Source of the DNA: Nemertoderma westbladi
Lineage: Eukaryota; Xenacoelomorpha; Nemertodermatida; Nemertodermatidae
Assembly (NCBI GenBank): GCA_032718475.1
Contig: JAUCBJ010001738.1
Location: 1 to 51,080, forward strand
Direction: 5' to 3'
Length of the DNA stretch: 51,080 nucleotides
Of this stretch, positions 1 to 10,487 are shown one piece after another. The position numbers and the translations under genes are program-made. The first letter of the stretch is position 1. Each line of letters starts with the position of its first letter. The notes beneath the pieces are model-generated. The model did not search any database and was not told the DNA's origin. It saw only the letters and a program-made list of their open reading frames with translations.

Positions 1-609
1 GGCAGTGGTTCTGGGGGCGAGGCACCAACAGCTGTCCCCACCGATGTCATTGACCCGGTCGACCAGGCAGCTGCTGATGATTCCAAGCCTATTATCTGTT
101 AGTTCGAGTACCGAGGTCGGGCAACTGATCTGTTTGTTCGAAAGTTACGTGGTCTTATACCCAGGTCTTGCACACGGCCAGTTCGGTTTGTTTTTACAAC
201 ATCTAAACTGGGCCAGTCACTCCCATCTCTCACACACCCCATCCCGGAAATCCTTGCGTCTAACGTCGTTTACTCTTTCTCTTGTCCCTCTTGTAAGGGG
301 GAATATGTTGGACACACCATCCAACACTTGTTTGAACGCTATAGACAGCACCAGGATGGGACAGCCAATGATGGGAGCGAACAGGGTTAGACTGTGCACA
401 ACCACATCATGACGCACCGTGGCGAGCCCAATACACATTGGCTGACTGACTGGAGTGAATTGTATAAACATTTCACTGTAATTGCTAGACACCCATTGCG
501 GCCAGTCTTGCAAAAGCTTGGAATGTATTACATCCAAACACGCAAGCCGGTTATCAACAAGCAGAAACTTGACTGGCGCAAGTTTACGGTGCTGCTTCCC
601 AGTGGTTAG
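1..609 (+). pseudogene. Penelope-like retroelement, C-terminal GIY-YIG endonuclease region (decayed)
   Basis: One reading frame beginning at base 1 gives the end of a Penelope-type polyprotein: a stretch starting FEYRGRATDLF, then NVVYSFSCPSC, EYVGHT and LFERYRQHQ, and after a stop FTVIARHPLRPVLQKLG and KPVINKQK before the terminal stop at 607-609. The VVY..C..C...YVG block followed by R..H and a late LYI..KP.IN-type block is the GIY-YIG endonuclease layout that follows the reverse transcriptase in Penelope-like elements, where it nicks the target DNA. Two in-frame stops (TAG at 100-102 and at 388-390) break it, and the reverse transcriptase lies off the left edge, so this is a dead, partial copy. 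The family is recognised from motifs only; no alignment was run. Confidence 0.7.
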
Positions 610-726
610 TTACAGTACAGACATATCTTCATTTCGTTACCTGTTCCATCCCCCTTTGGGAATCTCTCTCTACATTTCCTGGCTTGGCCTTCTGAGAATG
701 CCTTCAGTTGCGGGTCGAAACCTACC

Positions 727-752
727 GATCAGCTGGCTGCCGTCAGCTGATC
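727..752. repeat. short inverted repeat downstream of the Penelope-like coding end
   Basis: Perfect 9-bp arms (GATCAGCTG at 727-735 and CAGCTGATC at 744-752) separated by 8 bases can form a hairpin. It lies about 120 bases after the Penelope-like stop codon, where the 3' untranslated region of that element would be. A role in RNA recognition is conjecture. Confidence 0.4.
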
Positions 753-892
753 ACTGATTGCATGCAACGTCTAGGTCTAGGTCTTGTTGCTTTTTAGTTT
801 TTTACATACTTTGGCACTGACATACCTACCGGTAAGGTTTTTACTTAACGTGCTTGATTAATAAATAAAATACAATTAACTCTTCATTTAAG

Positions 893-1993
893 ATGGGTTC
901 AGAACGCAAGTCAAGCACAGACAATCTACAAACTACAATAAATAAACCGCGTTGCTACAGTACTACAACAGGTTCTGGGACGGGCAGCAAAACCTTGCGT
1001 GTCTCTGGAGGAAAACAGATCTCAATCACTGGCACTGGTAATTCCGATTAGAAGGACGGACAAATAGAATACGAGGTCGGCTGCTCCGGCTGGAACTGCA
1101 CAGTTTCACTAATATGTATTGCCAAACCAGGTACTCAATGGGGTCGCGTTGAGTTCTATTGCGGTTGTTGTGCAGCGAGATACTTTAACAAATTCTCCAA
1201 GGATCTCCAAGACATGGACGCTAAGATACAAGATAAACTCTCACGGCTTGAGATCACAATAACGTCTAGAGATGAAGACATTCTATTGCTGGAACAAAAA
1301 TTAGTACAGCTCCAAATGCAGTGTAATGAAAATGAAACTAAAAACAGCGATACGGAGTGCAAATTAGAAAGTCTAAAGATGAACACTCACAATAACAATC
1401 AACAACGCTTGCTATCGGACATAGTCAAAGATGGCTCCTGGAAGGAGGTAACCACATCAAGATGGAAAAAGCATAATGTTGCTCCGAATGCATCTAACCT
1501 CGCTCTACTATCTAATCAGATACTAGATGAGGAAGCCAAACAGTTGCGGTGAAGTACAAACATCGTCATCGAAGGCAGACCCTGCACCAAACCAGTATCG
1601 AATGATAAACATTTCATCATAGATATAGCCAACGAGATTGATATCAATCTTGAAGAACCTGAAATAAAATCCAAGCGAGTCGGGATGCTGCGAGAGAATA
1701 CACAACCATTCGTCGTTACTCTATCACTAGAGAAGCGCCAATTACTGCTTCAAAAAGCTCGGAATCTCAGAAGGTCGCAACGATACAGCCATATATATAT
1801 AACCCCTGACTACACCCTTGCTGAGAGCAAACTACAGTACGCACTCCAACAAGAACGACGGTCATTAGCTGCAGCAAAACCAGAAAAGGATTGGGGTGCT
1901 GTTGTAGAGTCAGCGACACTCAAGCGTCCCAACACCCGTGCTAGTCGCCAATCTCAAAGCGTGATAATTGACGTAGCGAGACGGGTCGATTGA
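893..1993 (+). pseudogene. LINE ORF1 with zinc-finger-like N-terminus, coiled coil and RRM-like domain; two in-frame stops
   Basis: From ATG 893 a single frame runs about 366 codons to the stop at 1993, broken only by TAG at 1049-1051 and TGA at 1550-1552. In order it shows a low-complexity Ser/Thr-rich start, a Cys-rich patch (GCSGWNC, then FYCGCC) resembling a PHD-type zinc finger at codons 60-95, a heptad-rich stretch (KIQDKLSRLE, EDILLLEQKLVQLQ) at about 107-150, and a C-terminal block with NIVIEGRP, RVGMLREN, LLLQKARNLRRS and YITPDYTLAE. The last block matches the RRM-like nucleic-acid-binding domain of LINE ORF1 proteins, which coat the element RNA. No endonuclease or reverse transcriptase follows; a tandem repeat begins at 2041. 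The two stops mean no full-length product unless read through. Confidence 0.6.
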
Positions 1994-2040
1994 CTACATT
2001 TCCCTCACCATTCTAGTAGTCATACTGTATTGCGCACCTG

Positions 2041-2404
2041 CTTCCCCCAAGGGGGCGCTGGTTTGTCTAACTCGATAGCAACAATTGCATCATGGCCCCC
2101 CTCCCCCGAGGGGGTGCTAACTTTTCTAACTCGATAGCAACAATTGCATCATGGACCCGCTCCCCCCTAGGGGATGCTAACTCGTCTAACTCGATAGCAA
2201 CAATTGCGTCATGGCCCCACTTCCCCCGAGTGGGCGCTGGTTCGTCTAACTCAATGGCAACAATTCCGTCACGGCCCCCCTCCCCCCGAGGTGGTGCTAA
2301 TTCATCTAACTCAATAGCAACAATTGCGTCACAGCCCCCCTTCCTCCAAGGGGGCGGGACGCGGCGCTGGTTCGTCTAACTCGATGGCAACAATTGTGTC
2401 ACGG
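2041..2404. repeat. minisatellite, about 60-bp unit, 6 copies
   Basis: The landmark TAACTCGATAGCAACAATTG (with small changes) recurs at 2068, 2127, 2187, 2247, 2307 and 2377, giving spacings of 59, 60, 60, 60 and 70. Each unit carries a C-run/G-run palindrome of the type CCCCCGAGGGGG. The array separates two LINE ORF1 remnants that face each other. Confidence 0.9.
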
Positions 2405-4586
2405 CTATTTAGAAGAAACTGTGAACAGCAATAGGCGTGGTTTATCTGCAGATTGTGTTCCCACTCGCTCCAGTTTGACTGATTTCGTAATCTGACCTAT
2501 GAGCTTAGTGGATAGTTTATTCCACTTAGCAGATTCCGTTGACACCCCGAGAAAAGGTGTGGATTCAGGTAAACCTGACACAATGCATTTCCGAGACCAG
2601 TTCTCAAATTCTTTCCCCTCGCTGTATTCGTAAAGGTGGGCGACACTTTCTGTGAGGTCTTTCAAGGATGCCATTGTGCACCTCTAGTTGCCTGTTGTTC
2701 GTCGTTCGTTTTCACTAGTTTATCCACTCGATCTTGCAGTGCTGAGTTCTCGAGTGTCAGTGAGTTCTCTAGTGTCAGTGAGTTCTCTAGTGTCAGTGAG
2801 TTCTCTAGTGTCAGTGAGTTCTCTAGTGTCAGTGAGTTCTCTAGTGTCAGTGAGTTCTCTAGTGTCAGTGAGTTCTCTATAGTGTCAGTGAGTTCTCTAG
2901 TGTCAGTGAGTTCTCTAGTGTCAGTGAGTTCTCTAGTGTCAGTGAGTTCTCTAGTGTCCGTGAGTTCTCTAGTGTCAGTGAGTTCTCTAGTGTCAGTGAG
3001 TTCTCTAGTGTCAGTGAGTTCTCTAGTGTCAGTGAGTTCTCTAGTGTCAGTGAGTTCTCTAGTGTCAGTGAGTTCTCTAGTGTCAGTGAGTTCTCTAGTG
3101 TCAGTGAGTTCTCTAGTGTCAGTGAGTTCTCTAGTGTCAGTGAGTTCTCTAGTGTCAGTGAGTTCTCTAGTGTCAGTGAGTTCTCTAGTGTCAGTGAGTT
3201 CTCTAGTGTCAGTGAGTTCTCTAGTGTCAGTGAGTTCTCTAGTGTCAGTGAGTTCTCTAGTGTCAGTGAGTTCTCTAGTGTCAGTGAGTTCTCTAGTGTC
3301 AGTGAGTTCTCTAGTGTCAGTGAGTTCTCTAGTGTCAGTGAGTTCTCTAGTGTCAGTGAGTTCTCTAGTGTCAGTGAGTTCTCTAGTGTCAGTGAGTTCT
3401 CTAGTGTCAGTGAGTTCTCTAGTGTCAGTGAGTTCTCTAGTGTCAGTGAGTTCTCTAGTGTCAGTGAGTTCTCTAGTGTCAGTGAGTTCTCTAGTGTCAG
3501 TGAGTTCTCTAGTGTCAGTGAGTTCTCTAGTGTCAGTGAGTTCTCTAGTGTCAGTGAGTTCTCTAGTGTCAGTGAGTTCTCTAGTGTCAGTGAGTTCTCT
3601 AGTGTCAGTGAGTTCTCTAGTGTCAGTGAGTTCTCTAGTGTCAGTGAGTTCTCTAGTGTCAGTGAGTTCTCTAGTGTCAGTGAGTTCTCTAGTGTCAGTG
3701 AGTTCTCTAGTGTCAGTGAGTTCTCTAGTGTCAGTGAGTTCTCTAGTGTCAGTGAGTTCTCTAGTGTCAGTGAGTTCTCTAGTGTCAGTGAGTTCTCTAG
3801 TGTCAGTGAGTTCTCTAGTGTCAGTGAGTTCTCTAGTGTCAGTGAGTTCTCTAGTGTCAGTGAGTTCTCTAGTGTCAGTGAGTTCTCTAGTGTCAGTGAG
3901 TTCTCTAGTGTCAGTGAGTTCTCTAGTGTCAGTGAGTTCTCTAGTGTCAGTGAGTTCTCTAGTGTCAGTGAGTTCTCTAGTGTCAGTGAGTTCTCTAGTG
4001 TCAGTGAGTTCTCTAGTGTCAGTGAGTTCTCTAGTGTCAGTGAGTTCTCTAGTGTCAGTGAGTTCTCTAGTGTCAGTGAGTTCTCTAGTGTCAGTGAGTT
4101 CTCTAGTGTCAGTGAGTTCTCTAGTGTCAGTGAGTTCTCTAGTGTCAGTGAGTTCTCTAGTGTCAGTGAGTTCTCTAGTGTCAGTGAGTTCTCTAGTGTC
4201 AGTGAGTTCTCTAGTGTCAGTGAGTTCTCTAGTGTCAGTGAGTTCTCTAGTGTCAGTGAGTTCTCTAGTGTCAGTGAGTTCTCTAGTGTCAGTGAGTTCT
4301 CTAGTGTCATTGAGTTCTCTAGTGTCAGTGAGTTCTCTAGTGTCAGTGAGTTCTCTAGTGTCAGTGAGTTCTCTAGTGTCAGTGAGTTCTCTAGTGTCAG
4401 TGAGTTCTCGAGTGTCAGTGAGTTCTCTAGTGTCAGTGAGTTCTCTAGTTGCTCTATTTTCTCTTCCACTACCTCGAATCGGTTATTAAAGGCCTCACTA
4501 ATTAGGTCGCGCAGCTCAACTCTGGACATTGTACCGACTGCCATCTCGCAGCTGATTCCGTATATTTCCGTATACCGTATATTCAT
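2405..4586 (-). pseudogene. LINE ORF1-like protein with a hugely expanded coiled coil (minus strand), truncated and frameshifted
   Basis: Read on the minus strand from ATG 4586, about 50 residues of ordinary coiled-coil sequence (ending NNRFEVVEEKIEQLENSLTL) lead into about 94 near-identical ENSLTL hexapeptides. A non-repeat segment follows with ALQDRVDKLVKTND, then, after a frame change near 2675, ASLKDLTESVAHL, CIVSGLPEST and RVGTQSADKPRLLLFTVSSK, stopping at 2405. The coil plus a VSGLPES / R-V-G / KPRLL-type block is the ORF1 plan of LINE elements; the C-terminal half of the RRM-like domain is missing, cut where the 60-bp repeat starts. A 2-bp insertion near 2880 also shifts the frame inside the repeat. 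It is likely a remnant whose coil codons became a minisatellite; whether anything is translated is unknown. Confidence 0.55.
2747..4450. repeat. minisatellite, 18-bp unit, about 94 copies
   Basis: Unit GAGTTCTCTAGTGTCAGT repeats almost without change; I see only scattered substitutions (for example near 2958, 4309 and 4408) and one 2-bp insertion near 2880. Because 18 is a multiple of 3, both strands stay open: the plus strand reads a Ser/Val/Leu repeat and the minus strand reads ENSLTL. The minus-strand reading continues into ORF1-like flanks on both sides, so that is the ancestral coding strand. Confidence 0.97.
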
Positions 4587-6138
4587 CTATCGATCTTCGA
4601 TATTTATATTAGGCTAACTGAGAATGTATTAGGTATAAATAATTAGTGATATTTATTTTATGTATCTAATACGGAAAGACCCCTTCGCAGAATAAACTGT
4701 TCTTTGGGGCCGTTTCCCAGGTTGCGGATATGGATAACATTTCACACATCGCAGTAATTGTGATTATTATTTGTTTATTACATTATATGGGAGGCAGTTT
4801 TTTGTTAATGAAAGTCATTATTGGTTTGCATCTTCCAATCCCATCTGTTTCTTGGAGTTTGTGTAAGACAGGTTCGTTTAAAGCCAGCTTGATGGCGTTC
4901 TAGTAGACGAATGAATGGCATGCATCAGGAAATTTATAACATGTGCTACATGATTGAAGATATTGTTATTCAATAAAGAAAACACCACAATGTAATGTAA
5001 ACTAATTATATATTAAATTAAATCATTGGAATAATTTAGTATGAAAACCAAAATATAAATGTAATATTAAAGTTACAATTATGTGAGCACTGGATCTAAA
5101 TAACGTATAACTATTGAGTTCGCAATTAAATTGATCTGTCATATTTCATATTCATATTTTGAAATTTAGCTAATTTCTAATTGTAAATAACCATTTATTA
5201 ATGTTAAATAAATTGGCGGAAGTTGCTTATACTTAATGGAATGTTCAGTATTGATTTATGATACTAAACATGGTTAAATAGTAGCAAAAAAAATTAGCAG
5301 TGATATGGATGCAGTGGATTTAGTGACTTACTTAATCTATAACTCAATTATACTAGAAGTATTGCCGATGAGAATAAAGAAGAAGTTTCAGTTTGATGCA
5401 AAAAAGGACAACTATTGACTATTTTTGGTAGTTGGCACACTGGTCATAAGTATAAACCTTCACATAATCCCATTGAGAGTGAGAGTGTGGTTTTACCCTT
5501 TTCTGGACTTGCCACCCCTCCTCACTAGCTCCATGTGGGGTGAATAAGATATGTGAGCCATCAGTGAATGGTAATAATTATAATACATGTATTCTGTAAT
5601 AAATGTATTCTTTGTGTAAATCGGAAGCCATATTTGTCCAAAAATATGCATGGATCTATGCCCAGATGAAAAGGAATATTAACATATAGTTTCAATATTG
5701 GCCCTCTACCGCTTGAGCTAATCGGAGACTGTCAGGCAGGGGTTAATAATAATTACATGGAGCAAGAATCAGTCGGCCTAGTAGATGACTCCTTTTTCGA
5801 TAGCTGCTATAGATTACAGACCTGGCACTCAACTAAGTGAGCTACCCACCTGTGATATATGCAAATATAGGCAACTAAATAGCAGCAGATGAACAGTATG
5901 TGAGATCATTGGTACCACCAGTAGGTCTAATGACAAACTTATGGGAATGAGTGTATCAGGTGTTTATTAAATCTACTATTAATACTTTCTATTAATAATT
6001 TAATATTAATAGATCAACAATAGATACAGTGGAGGGTTGCCTGTCATATTAATTCAAGGGTTGTTATAAGTAGTTTAGTTGACGTTATTGTTACAATTGA
6101 GACTGGCAACACAGCAAAGTGACAGACCCCACTGAAGA
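4587..6138. other. AT-rich intergenic stretch
   Basis: No convincing coding frame. It holds scattered AT-rich simple sequence, and tRNA-like A-box sequences at about 5700-5855 (listed separately). Nothing else was recognised. Confidence 0.5.
5700..5855 (-). mobile_element. tRNA-derived SINE-like sequence with two A-box-like heads
   Basis: On the minus strand, GGTAGCTCACTTAGTTGAGT followed by CAGGTCTGTAATCTATAG looks like a tRNA D-arm and anticodon-arm region. About 120 bases further along the same strand TTAGCTCAAGCGGTAGAG is a second good A-box match. B boxes are degenerate (the first may survive as CTATCGAAAAAGG). The two heads in one orientation suggest a composite or two adjacent SINE fragments. 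Ends and target duplications were not identified. Confidence 0.4.
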
Positions 6139-6364
6139 GTGATGTCATACTCTCAACCAAGTGTTGCTAATGGTACCATAGGCCGCAGATCAAGGAATGC
6201 GGCTCTAGTACTGCAGCAGTTGTACCATCAACAAAGCTCATCTGCCTATAAGGATAATGCCATGAAGAAGGAGAAGCGGGAATGCAAGAGAGTGAATTTA
6301 GCACTTCCTTCTACCCTCAACAACACCAGTACCTTTAAACCAAAGGAACAGTGGTAGTGAAGAG

Positions 6365-6595
6365 ATGAATGTATGCTGTTCAGGAACAACCAGCACAATT
6401 TCAATGATAGGAATCCCCTTAAATGAAGCAGAATTTGTCCAAGAAGACTTTTATTGTGGTCGTTGTATTGGGCGTCAGTTATCTCGAGCACTGAATTATT
6501 TAGAGGATTTGGAATCCCAGATAGACAATAAACTTCTTGTATCTCAGCAACAACTCGATCAGAAGTTGAGTCGACCAACATTGAAAAAAGTGTAA
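6365..6595 (+). pseudogene. possible LINE ORF1 N-terminal fragment (zinc-finger-like plus coiled coil)
   Basis: A 76-codon frame contains a Cys patch (VCCSGTT, then FYCGRC) followed by a heptad-rich helix (LEDLESQIDNKLL, QQQLDQKL). The order FYCG-x-C then coiled coil resembles the ORF1 remnant at 893-1993 (FYCGCC then coil), so this may be a more decayed relative. It is short, and an upstream frame (6139-6357) that might carry the start is in a different phase. It could also be a chance frame. Confidence 0.3.
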
Positions 6596-7626
6596 ATCAC
6601 AACTGATGCCAATTAGTAATCCTCCAAAGGGGAAGCCTGGTCTGCCATCAATCTATCCAGAATAAGGAAGACCTGAGATTTTATGCTCTTTAAAGGCCCG
6701 CCTTTTCCATGCAACAGTGGGTCCTTAGCTGTTCTGCAGCAGCCCATGCTTGGCTCTAACTGCTGAACGGCTAAAGAAACAATGGTACATATACCAGGAT
6801 GCTGCACAGAGTGCACCTAATTCTCCATGATGCCCATAAAAGCAATAATATGTTATACAACTATGTAACATTACATTCGCAAGACACAGCATGACCCTGC
6901 AGAGATGTTCTGAAGCTTGATGGGCACTGTATTTGCTGACAGGATCAACCTGTAGTACACTACACAACCTTGTGATGTGGCAGCCTGCTGGTGAGAATGG
7001 ATATAATGGAGAGTTAACGACTTTCCTCAAATGTCTGCTCAAGGAGACCAGACTTGAGAATAGGGATGAACTAATTTGTACCAAGCAAATTAAAATAAAA
7101 CTGATTAAATGATTATACAAATTTTCGTTGCTAAAGAAACTAAATTGGTAACTATGTAAAAGTGCATAGACCAGTCATTTTCAGTGGGCTATGGATAATC
7201 CATGTTGCTAAGTAAAGAAACATGAAACAGAAAGTGTTAATGTCATATTTTTTTGGATATGTGTCGCTGAATTAAGACACTATATTCCACGGTATGATGT
7301 AGTGATAGGAGACATTCTATTTAAAGTACATATGCTTGTTACATATGTTACACATGTTACATTTACCCACAAATATGAGTACATCCGTCACTTACGGCAG
7401 CACCACACCACTTATGGGGAATTGAATCCACCAAGAGGCTTTTAAAATAAAATGAAACTTTGGGGGGTGCTGAGCCAGAAAAGTACAATACCACACTATT
7501 TACATACTGGTATAGCAAATTATAAATTCAAAGAGACTGATAAGCTACTCCTTCAACATCTGATTTATCCAGTCAGTATTATATCAATCAATAATTGAAT
7601 TATTTACCAACATCATTACAAATCCC
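6596..7626. other. non-coding stretch downstream of the transporter
   Basis: I found no supportable gene. Around 6743-6765 a sequence close to CATGCTTGGCTCTAACTGCT resembles a piece of the family-1 LINE reverse-transcriptase region (near 15116 on the plus strand) and may be a very short fossil. The 3' untranslated region of the minus-strand transporter must lie here, but no clear polyadenylation signal close to the stop was identified. Confidence 0.4.
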
Positions 7627-9432
7627 TTATCTTTTTAGATATTTTCTAACCATTTCAGTGAAACCAGTATTTGTCTTATCTGCAAGCCAATTATCGCGAT
7701 CAACCTTCGCAGCTGGGGCCCAAGATTGTTTGGGTGTAGTAATATACCGAATCCGTTGTCTGAAACTGCCTCGACTGCGACAAAACTCCACCATTCCCAT
7801 TACTGGTATCCATATCAACGAGCTGATCGTTAACATCCATCCAATACCATTAGCCCAAGATGGAAACTGATAATCACCTCGGAAAGCCGGTTTATACTGA
7901 ATTAATGAATATATGGCTATGAAAGCTAATACTGCTGGAGATATAACTAACCAACAAACATACCACCATATGCCAGGACGGTGGCCAAGCATTGTTTTAA
8001 TATCATATGAGAAATTATGAAAACCATAGACCCAAGCAATTGCAATGCATTCCAACATTCCAATCAAAATTATAGAAAATCCAGCACTGTATGTATCGAA
8101 TAATGTAAACACATAGATTCCTCCCTGAAAACACATTGGTAATCCTAGAAGGAACATTATCACTACTAATACTGTAAGGACAATCGTTTTATATGGTCGT
8201 AAATTCGGCATCTCATCAACTATAGCTGTAGAAACTGTTTCAAACATAGCAAACTGAGAATCCAGTCCTAAAAGTAACATCATCAAGAAAAATAGAACAG
8301 ACCATAAAGGTGATATTGGCATGAGTGTAACAGCCTTTGGATAGGCAATAAAAGCCAGACCGGTACCACTTTCAACAACATCTTTAACTTCCACACCCAT
8401 TGATTCAGCCATGAATCCCATAAATGAAAATATCGCAAAGCCTGCAAAGACACTGGTACAGCAGTTGAGAATAGAAACAATAAGGGCATCGCGATATACA
8501 TTGTTATTGTATTGGTTGTAGGATGACATTGACATGAGACTTCCAAAGCCAATACCAAGGGAATAGAAGATCTGCGTAGCAGCTTCAGACCAAACTACTG
8601 CATCCTGCAATCTTTCCCATTGCGGGGAAATAAAAAAAGATATACCTTTCCAAGCTCCTGGAAGAGTTACTCCACGGATTAAAAATATAATGAGTAAAAT
8701 AAATGGTACCGGCACAGCAATGTAGACAACAACGCCACTGGTTTTAATTCCTTTGACTAGACAAAGAAACATAAGGCACCAAGACAATACAAGACAGGAA
8801 AGTTGAGGCCAAAGAAGTTCTCCCATTTCTTCTATGGAGTCCGACTCATCTAGAAGTTTAAAACTGAAGAATTCTTCAGCTGGTGATTCCCAATGAACTT
8901 TAGTAATTGTTATGTTCTCCATCTGCTCCGGGGTCCAGTCCTTGTATTTAAAGGTGCAATTATAATTTTCCATCAATCCACCCAGTTCTCGGCACTTTTC
9001 ATATGCAATATCACAATTAATCGTGTTCCATTCATTGTCACATGTCTCCCAGAACAATGTTGTTCTTATACTAGCGAATATGTAATAGATAACCCAGGCG
9101 ATTATCACATTGTAATAGACGCAAACAAGGGCCGACACCATAGCCATAGCATATCCAATTCCTCTAAATAGGGGTAATTTATTCCAAACTGTTATTGGAC
9201 CGAGACTACTGAACTGGCCTATAGCCAGTTCCATATAATACAGTGGAATTCCTGCAACTATCAACATAATTGCATAGGGAATTAGAAATGTTCCACCTCC
9301 ATTTTCGTAAGCTTTGAATGGAAAACGCCACACATTTCCCAATCCGATTGAGAAACCCATACATGATAATAGAAACTGTATTTTATTTCCCCAACTTTCT
9401 CGCTGGGGCTCCATTGTATTCACTTCACCCAT
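7627..9432 (-). CDS. SLC6-family sodium- and chloride-dependent transporter, single exon, intact
   Basis: 601 aa, the usual length for SLC6 (neurotransmitter:sodium symporter) carriers, which move amino acids or transmitters into cells with Na+ and Cl- across the plasma membrane through 12 helices. TM1 carries GLGNVWRFPFKAYENGGG (residues 30-47). Gly30 sits where monoamine carriers have Asp, so an amino-acid-type substrate is likelier. Chloride-site residues are present: Tyr53, Gln287, Ser291, Asn323, Ser327. TM3 has Tyr107, and the TM8 Na2 site GLDSQF has Asp391/Ser392, as in proline/glycine-type members. Extracellular loop 2 has the Cys131-Cys140 pair and N-glycosylation sites at Asn158 and Asn173. 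Start: Met1 (9432); Met7 is an alternative. Animal SLC6 genes usually have many introns, so this uninterrupted copy may be a retrocopy or lineage-specific intron loss; no poly(A) scar or flanking duplication was found. The exact substrate cannot be told. Confidence 0.95.
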   Translation of the reverse strand: MGEVNTMEPQRESWGNKIQFLLSCMGFSIGLGNVWRFPFKAYENGGGTFLIPYAIMLIVAGIPLYYMELAIGQFSSLGPITVWNKLPLFRGIGYAMAMVSALVCVYYNVIIAWVIYYIFASIRTTLFWETCDNEWNTINCDIAYEKCRELGGLMENYNCTFKYKDWTPEQMENITITKVHWESPAEEFFSFKLLDESDSIEEMGELLWPQLSCLVLSWCLMFLCLVKGIKTSGVVVYIAVPVPFILLIIFLIRGVTLPGAWKGISFFISPQWERLQDAVVWSEAATQIFYSLGIGFGSLMSMSSYNQYNNNVYRDALIVSILNCCTSVFAGFAIFSFMGFMAESMGVEVKDVVESGTGLAFIAYPKAVTLMPISPLWSVLFFLMMLLLGLDSQFAMFETVSTAIVDEMPNLRPYKTIVLTVLVVIMFLLGLPMCFQGGIYVFTLFDTYSAGFSIILIGMLECIAIAWVYGFHNFSYDIKTMLGHRPGIWWYVCWLVISPAVLAFIAIYSLIQYKPAFRGDYQFPSWANGIGWMLTISSLIWIPVMGMVEFCRSRGSFRQRIRYITTPKQSWAPAAKVDRDNWLADKTNTGFTEMVRKYLKR

Positions 9433-10439
9433 CGTTAATGTTGTTGGACTAGATTTAAGATAAAATATAAAAAAAGTTTCAAATGTAATAATGACTGTCT
9501 TCAGTTCAGATTCAACTGCAAAATTTAAATAATGTTATTTTACCAAAATACATATAAATTTAAATATGAAAATGTGAATCTTTTTTAATTTCAATCTTTT
9601 TAACAAATCGGATAACTTTATCAAATTGTATAATAACATAATGATGCATACAATACTGTATTATTGGAACAGCAGCAGTGCATACTACTACTAGGATCGG
9701 CATATTCTGCATTGCAGCTGCATTATATATATATATAACATATATATTAAGAATGCTGTGCCGGCTTGTCGACAAAATTGCGCCGCCACAACTCCCTATC
9801 ACCCATAACATTTGCTAGATCATCCGCATCTTCAAGGCCAGTGTCCTTTAAGATGAGTCTCAAGAAAGTCATGGGCCGTCCACCATGCTTATTCACTCCA
9901 TGAGGCTGCCAAAGTACAAGATTATGCACTGGCTGGCCTCACAGCGAAAGCAATGTTCTGCAAAGTGGAGGCGGCTTTGTTCTAGTGTCAATCTTGAGGG
10001 AACCAATGAGACACCTCCAATGTTATATATTGTCTGGTTGGAGATGTGTGCATTGTACTTGACACAATGAACCCAGCGTAGCATTCTTGTGAATGTGCCA
10101 TCCAGAGATTTGGTGTCCTCAACAGTTAGAGCCCAGCATGGACTTCCATAGAGGAGAACTGGAACTACTGCTTCTCTAAATAATCGGACCTTAAGTTTCC
10201 CATTAATTCTCGGTGACTTCCAAATCCTGGAAAGCCTATTCAAGGCTGCCCATGCCTTTCCCTTACGTATTCGAAGGTCTACACCTGACTTCCGGATCTA
10301 TGATCCCAGGAAACAGATGTCATCCACATGCTCAAGCATACCATCCTTTGAGCTTATGCTCATCCTGTCAGAGTCTTTCTGAGGACTTTCAAAGTTCACT
10401 GTCAAAATTTTGGTCTTTTTGGAGTTAAGAAAAAGACCA

Positions 10440-10487
10440 TTGACGTTGACCACGAAAATGTCCGAGTTCGCTCGACCTAGTAGTAGT
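10440..10487 (+). mobile_element. 48-bp LINE 3'-end insertion with 10-bp target duplication, nested in copy A
   Basis: Compared with copy B, copy A has 48 extra bases here, flanked by perfect direct repeats AAAAAGACCA at 10430-10439 and 10488-10497. The insert ends TGTCCGAGTTCGCTCGACC then TAGTAGTAGT, the same 3' terminus as LINE family 2 (stop codon after Val-Arg-Val-Arg-Ser-Thr). It is an extremely 5'-truncated retrotransposition product; its first 19 or so bases do not match copy C and may mark a subfamily. Confidence 0.85.

Noticed and set aside
2636-4489. 617-codon plus-strand frame rich in Ser/Val/Leu
   Set aside because: It is the shadow of the 18-bp repeat; the minus strand, not the plus strand, continues into recognisable ORF1-like flanks.
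6741-6766. LINE family-1 fossil
   Set aside because: About 22 matching bases without flanking similarity or a target duplication; noted but not called as an element.
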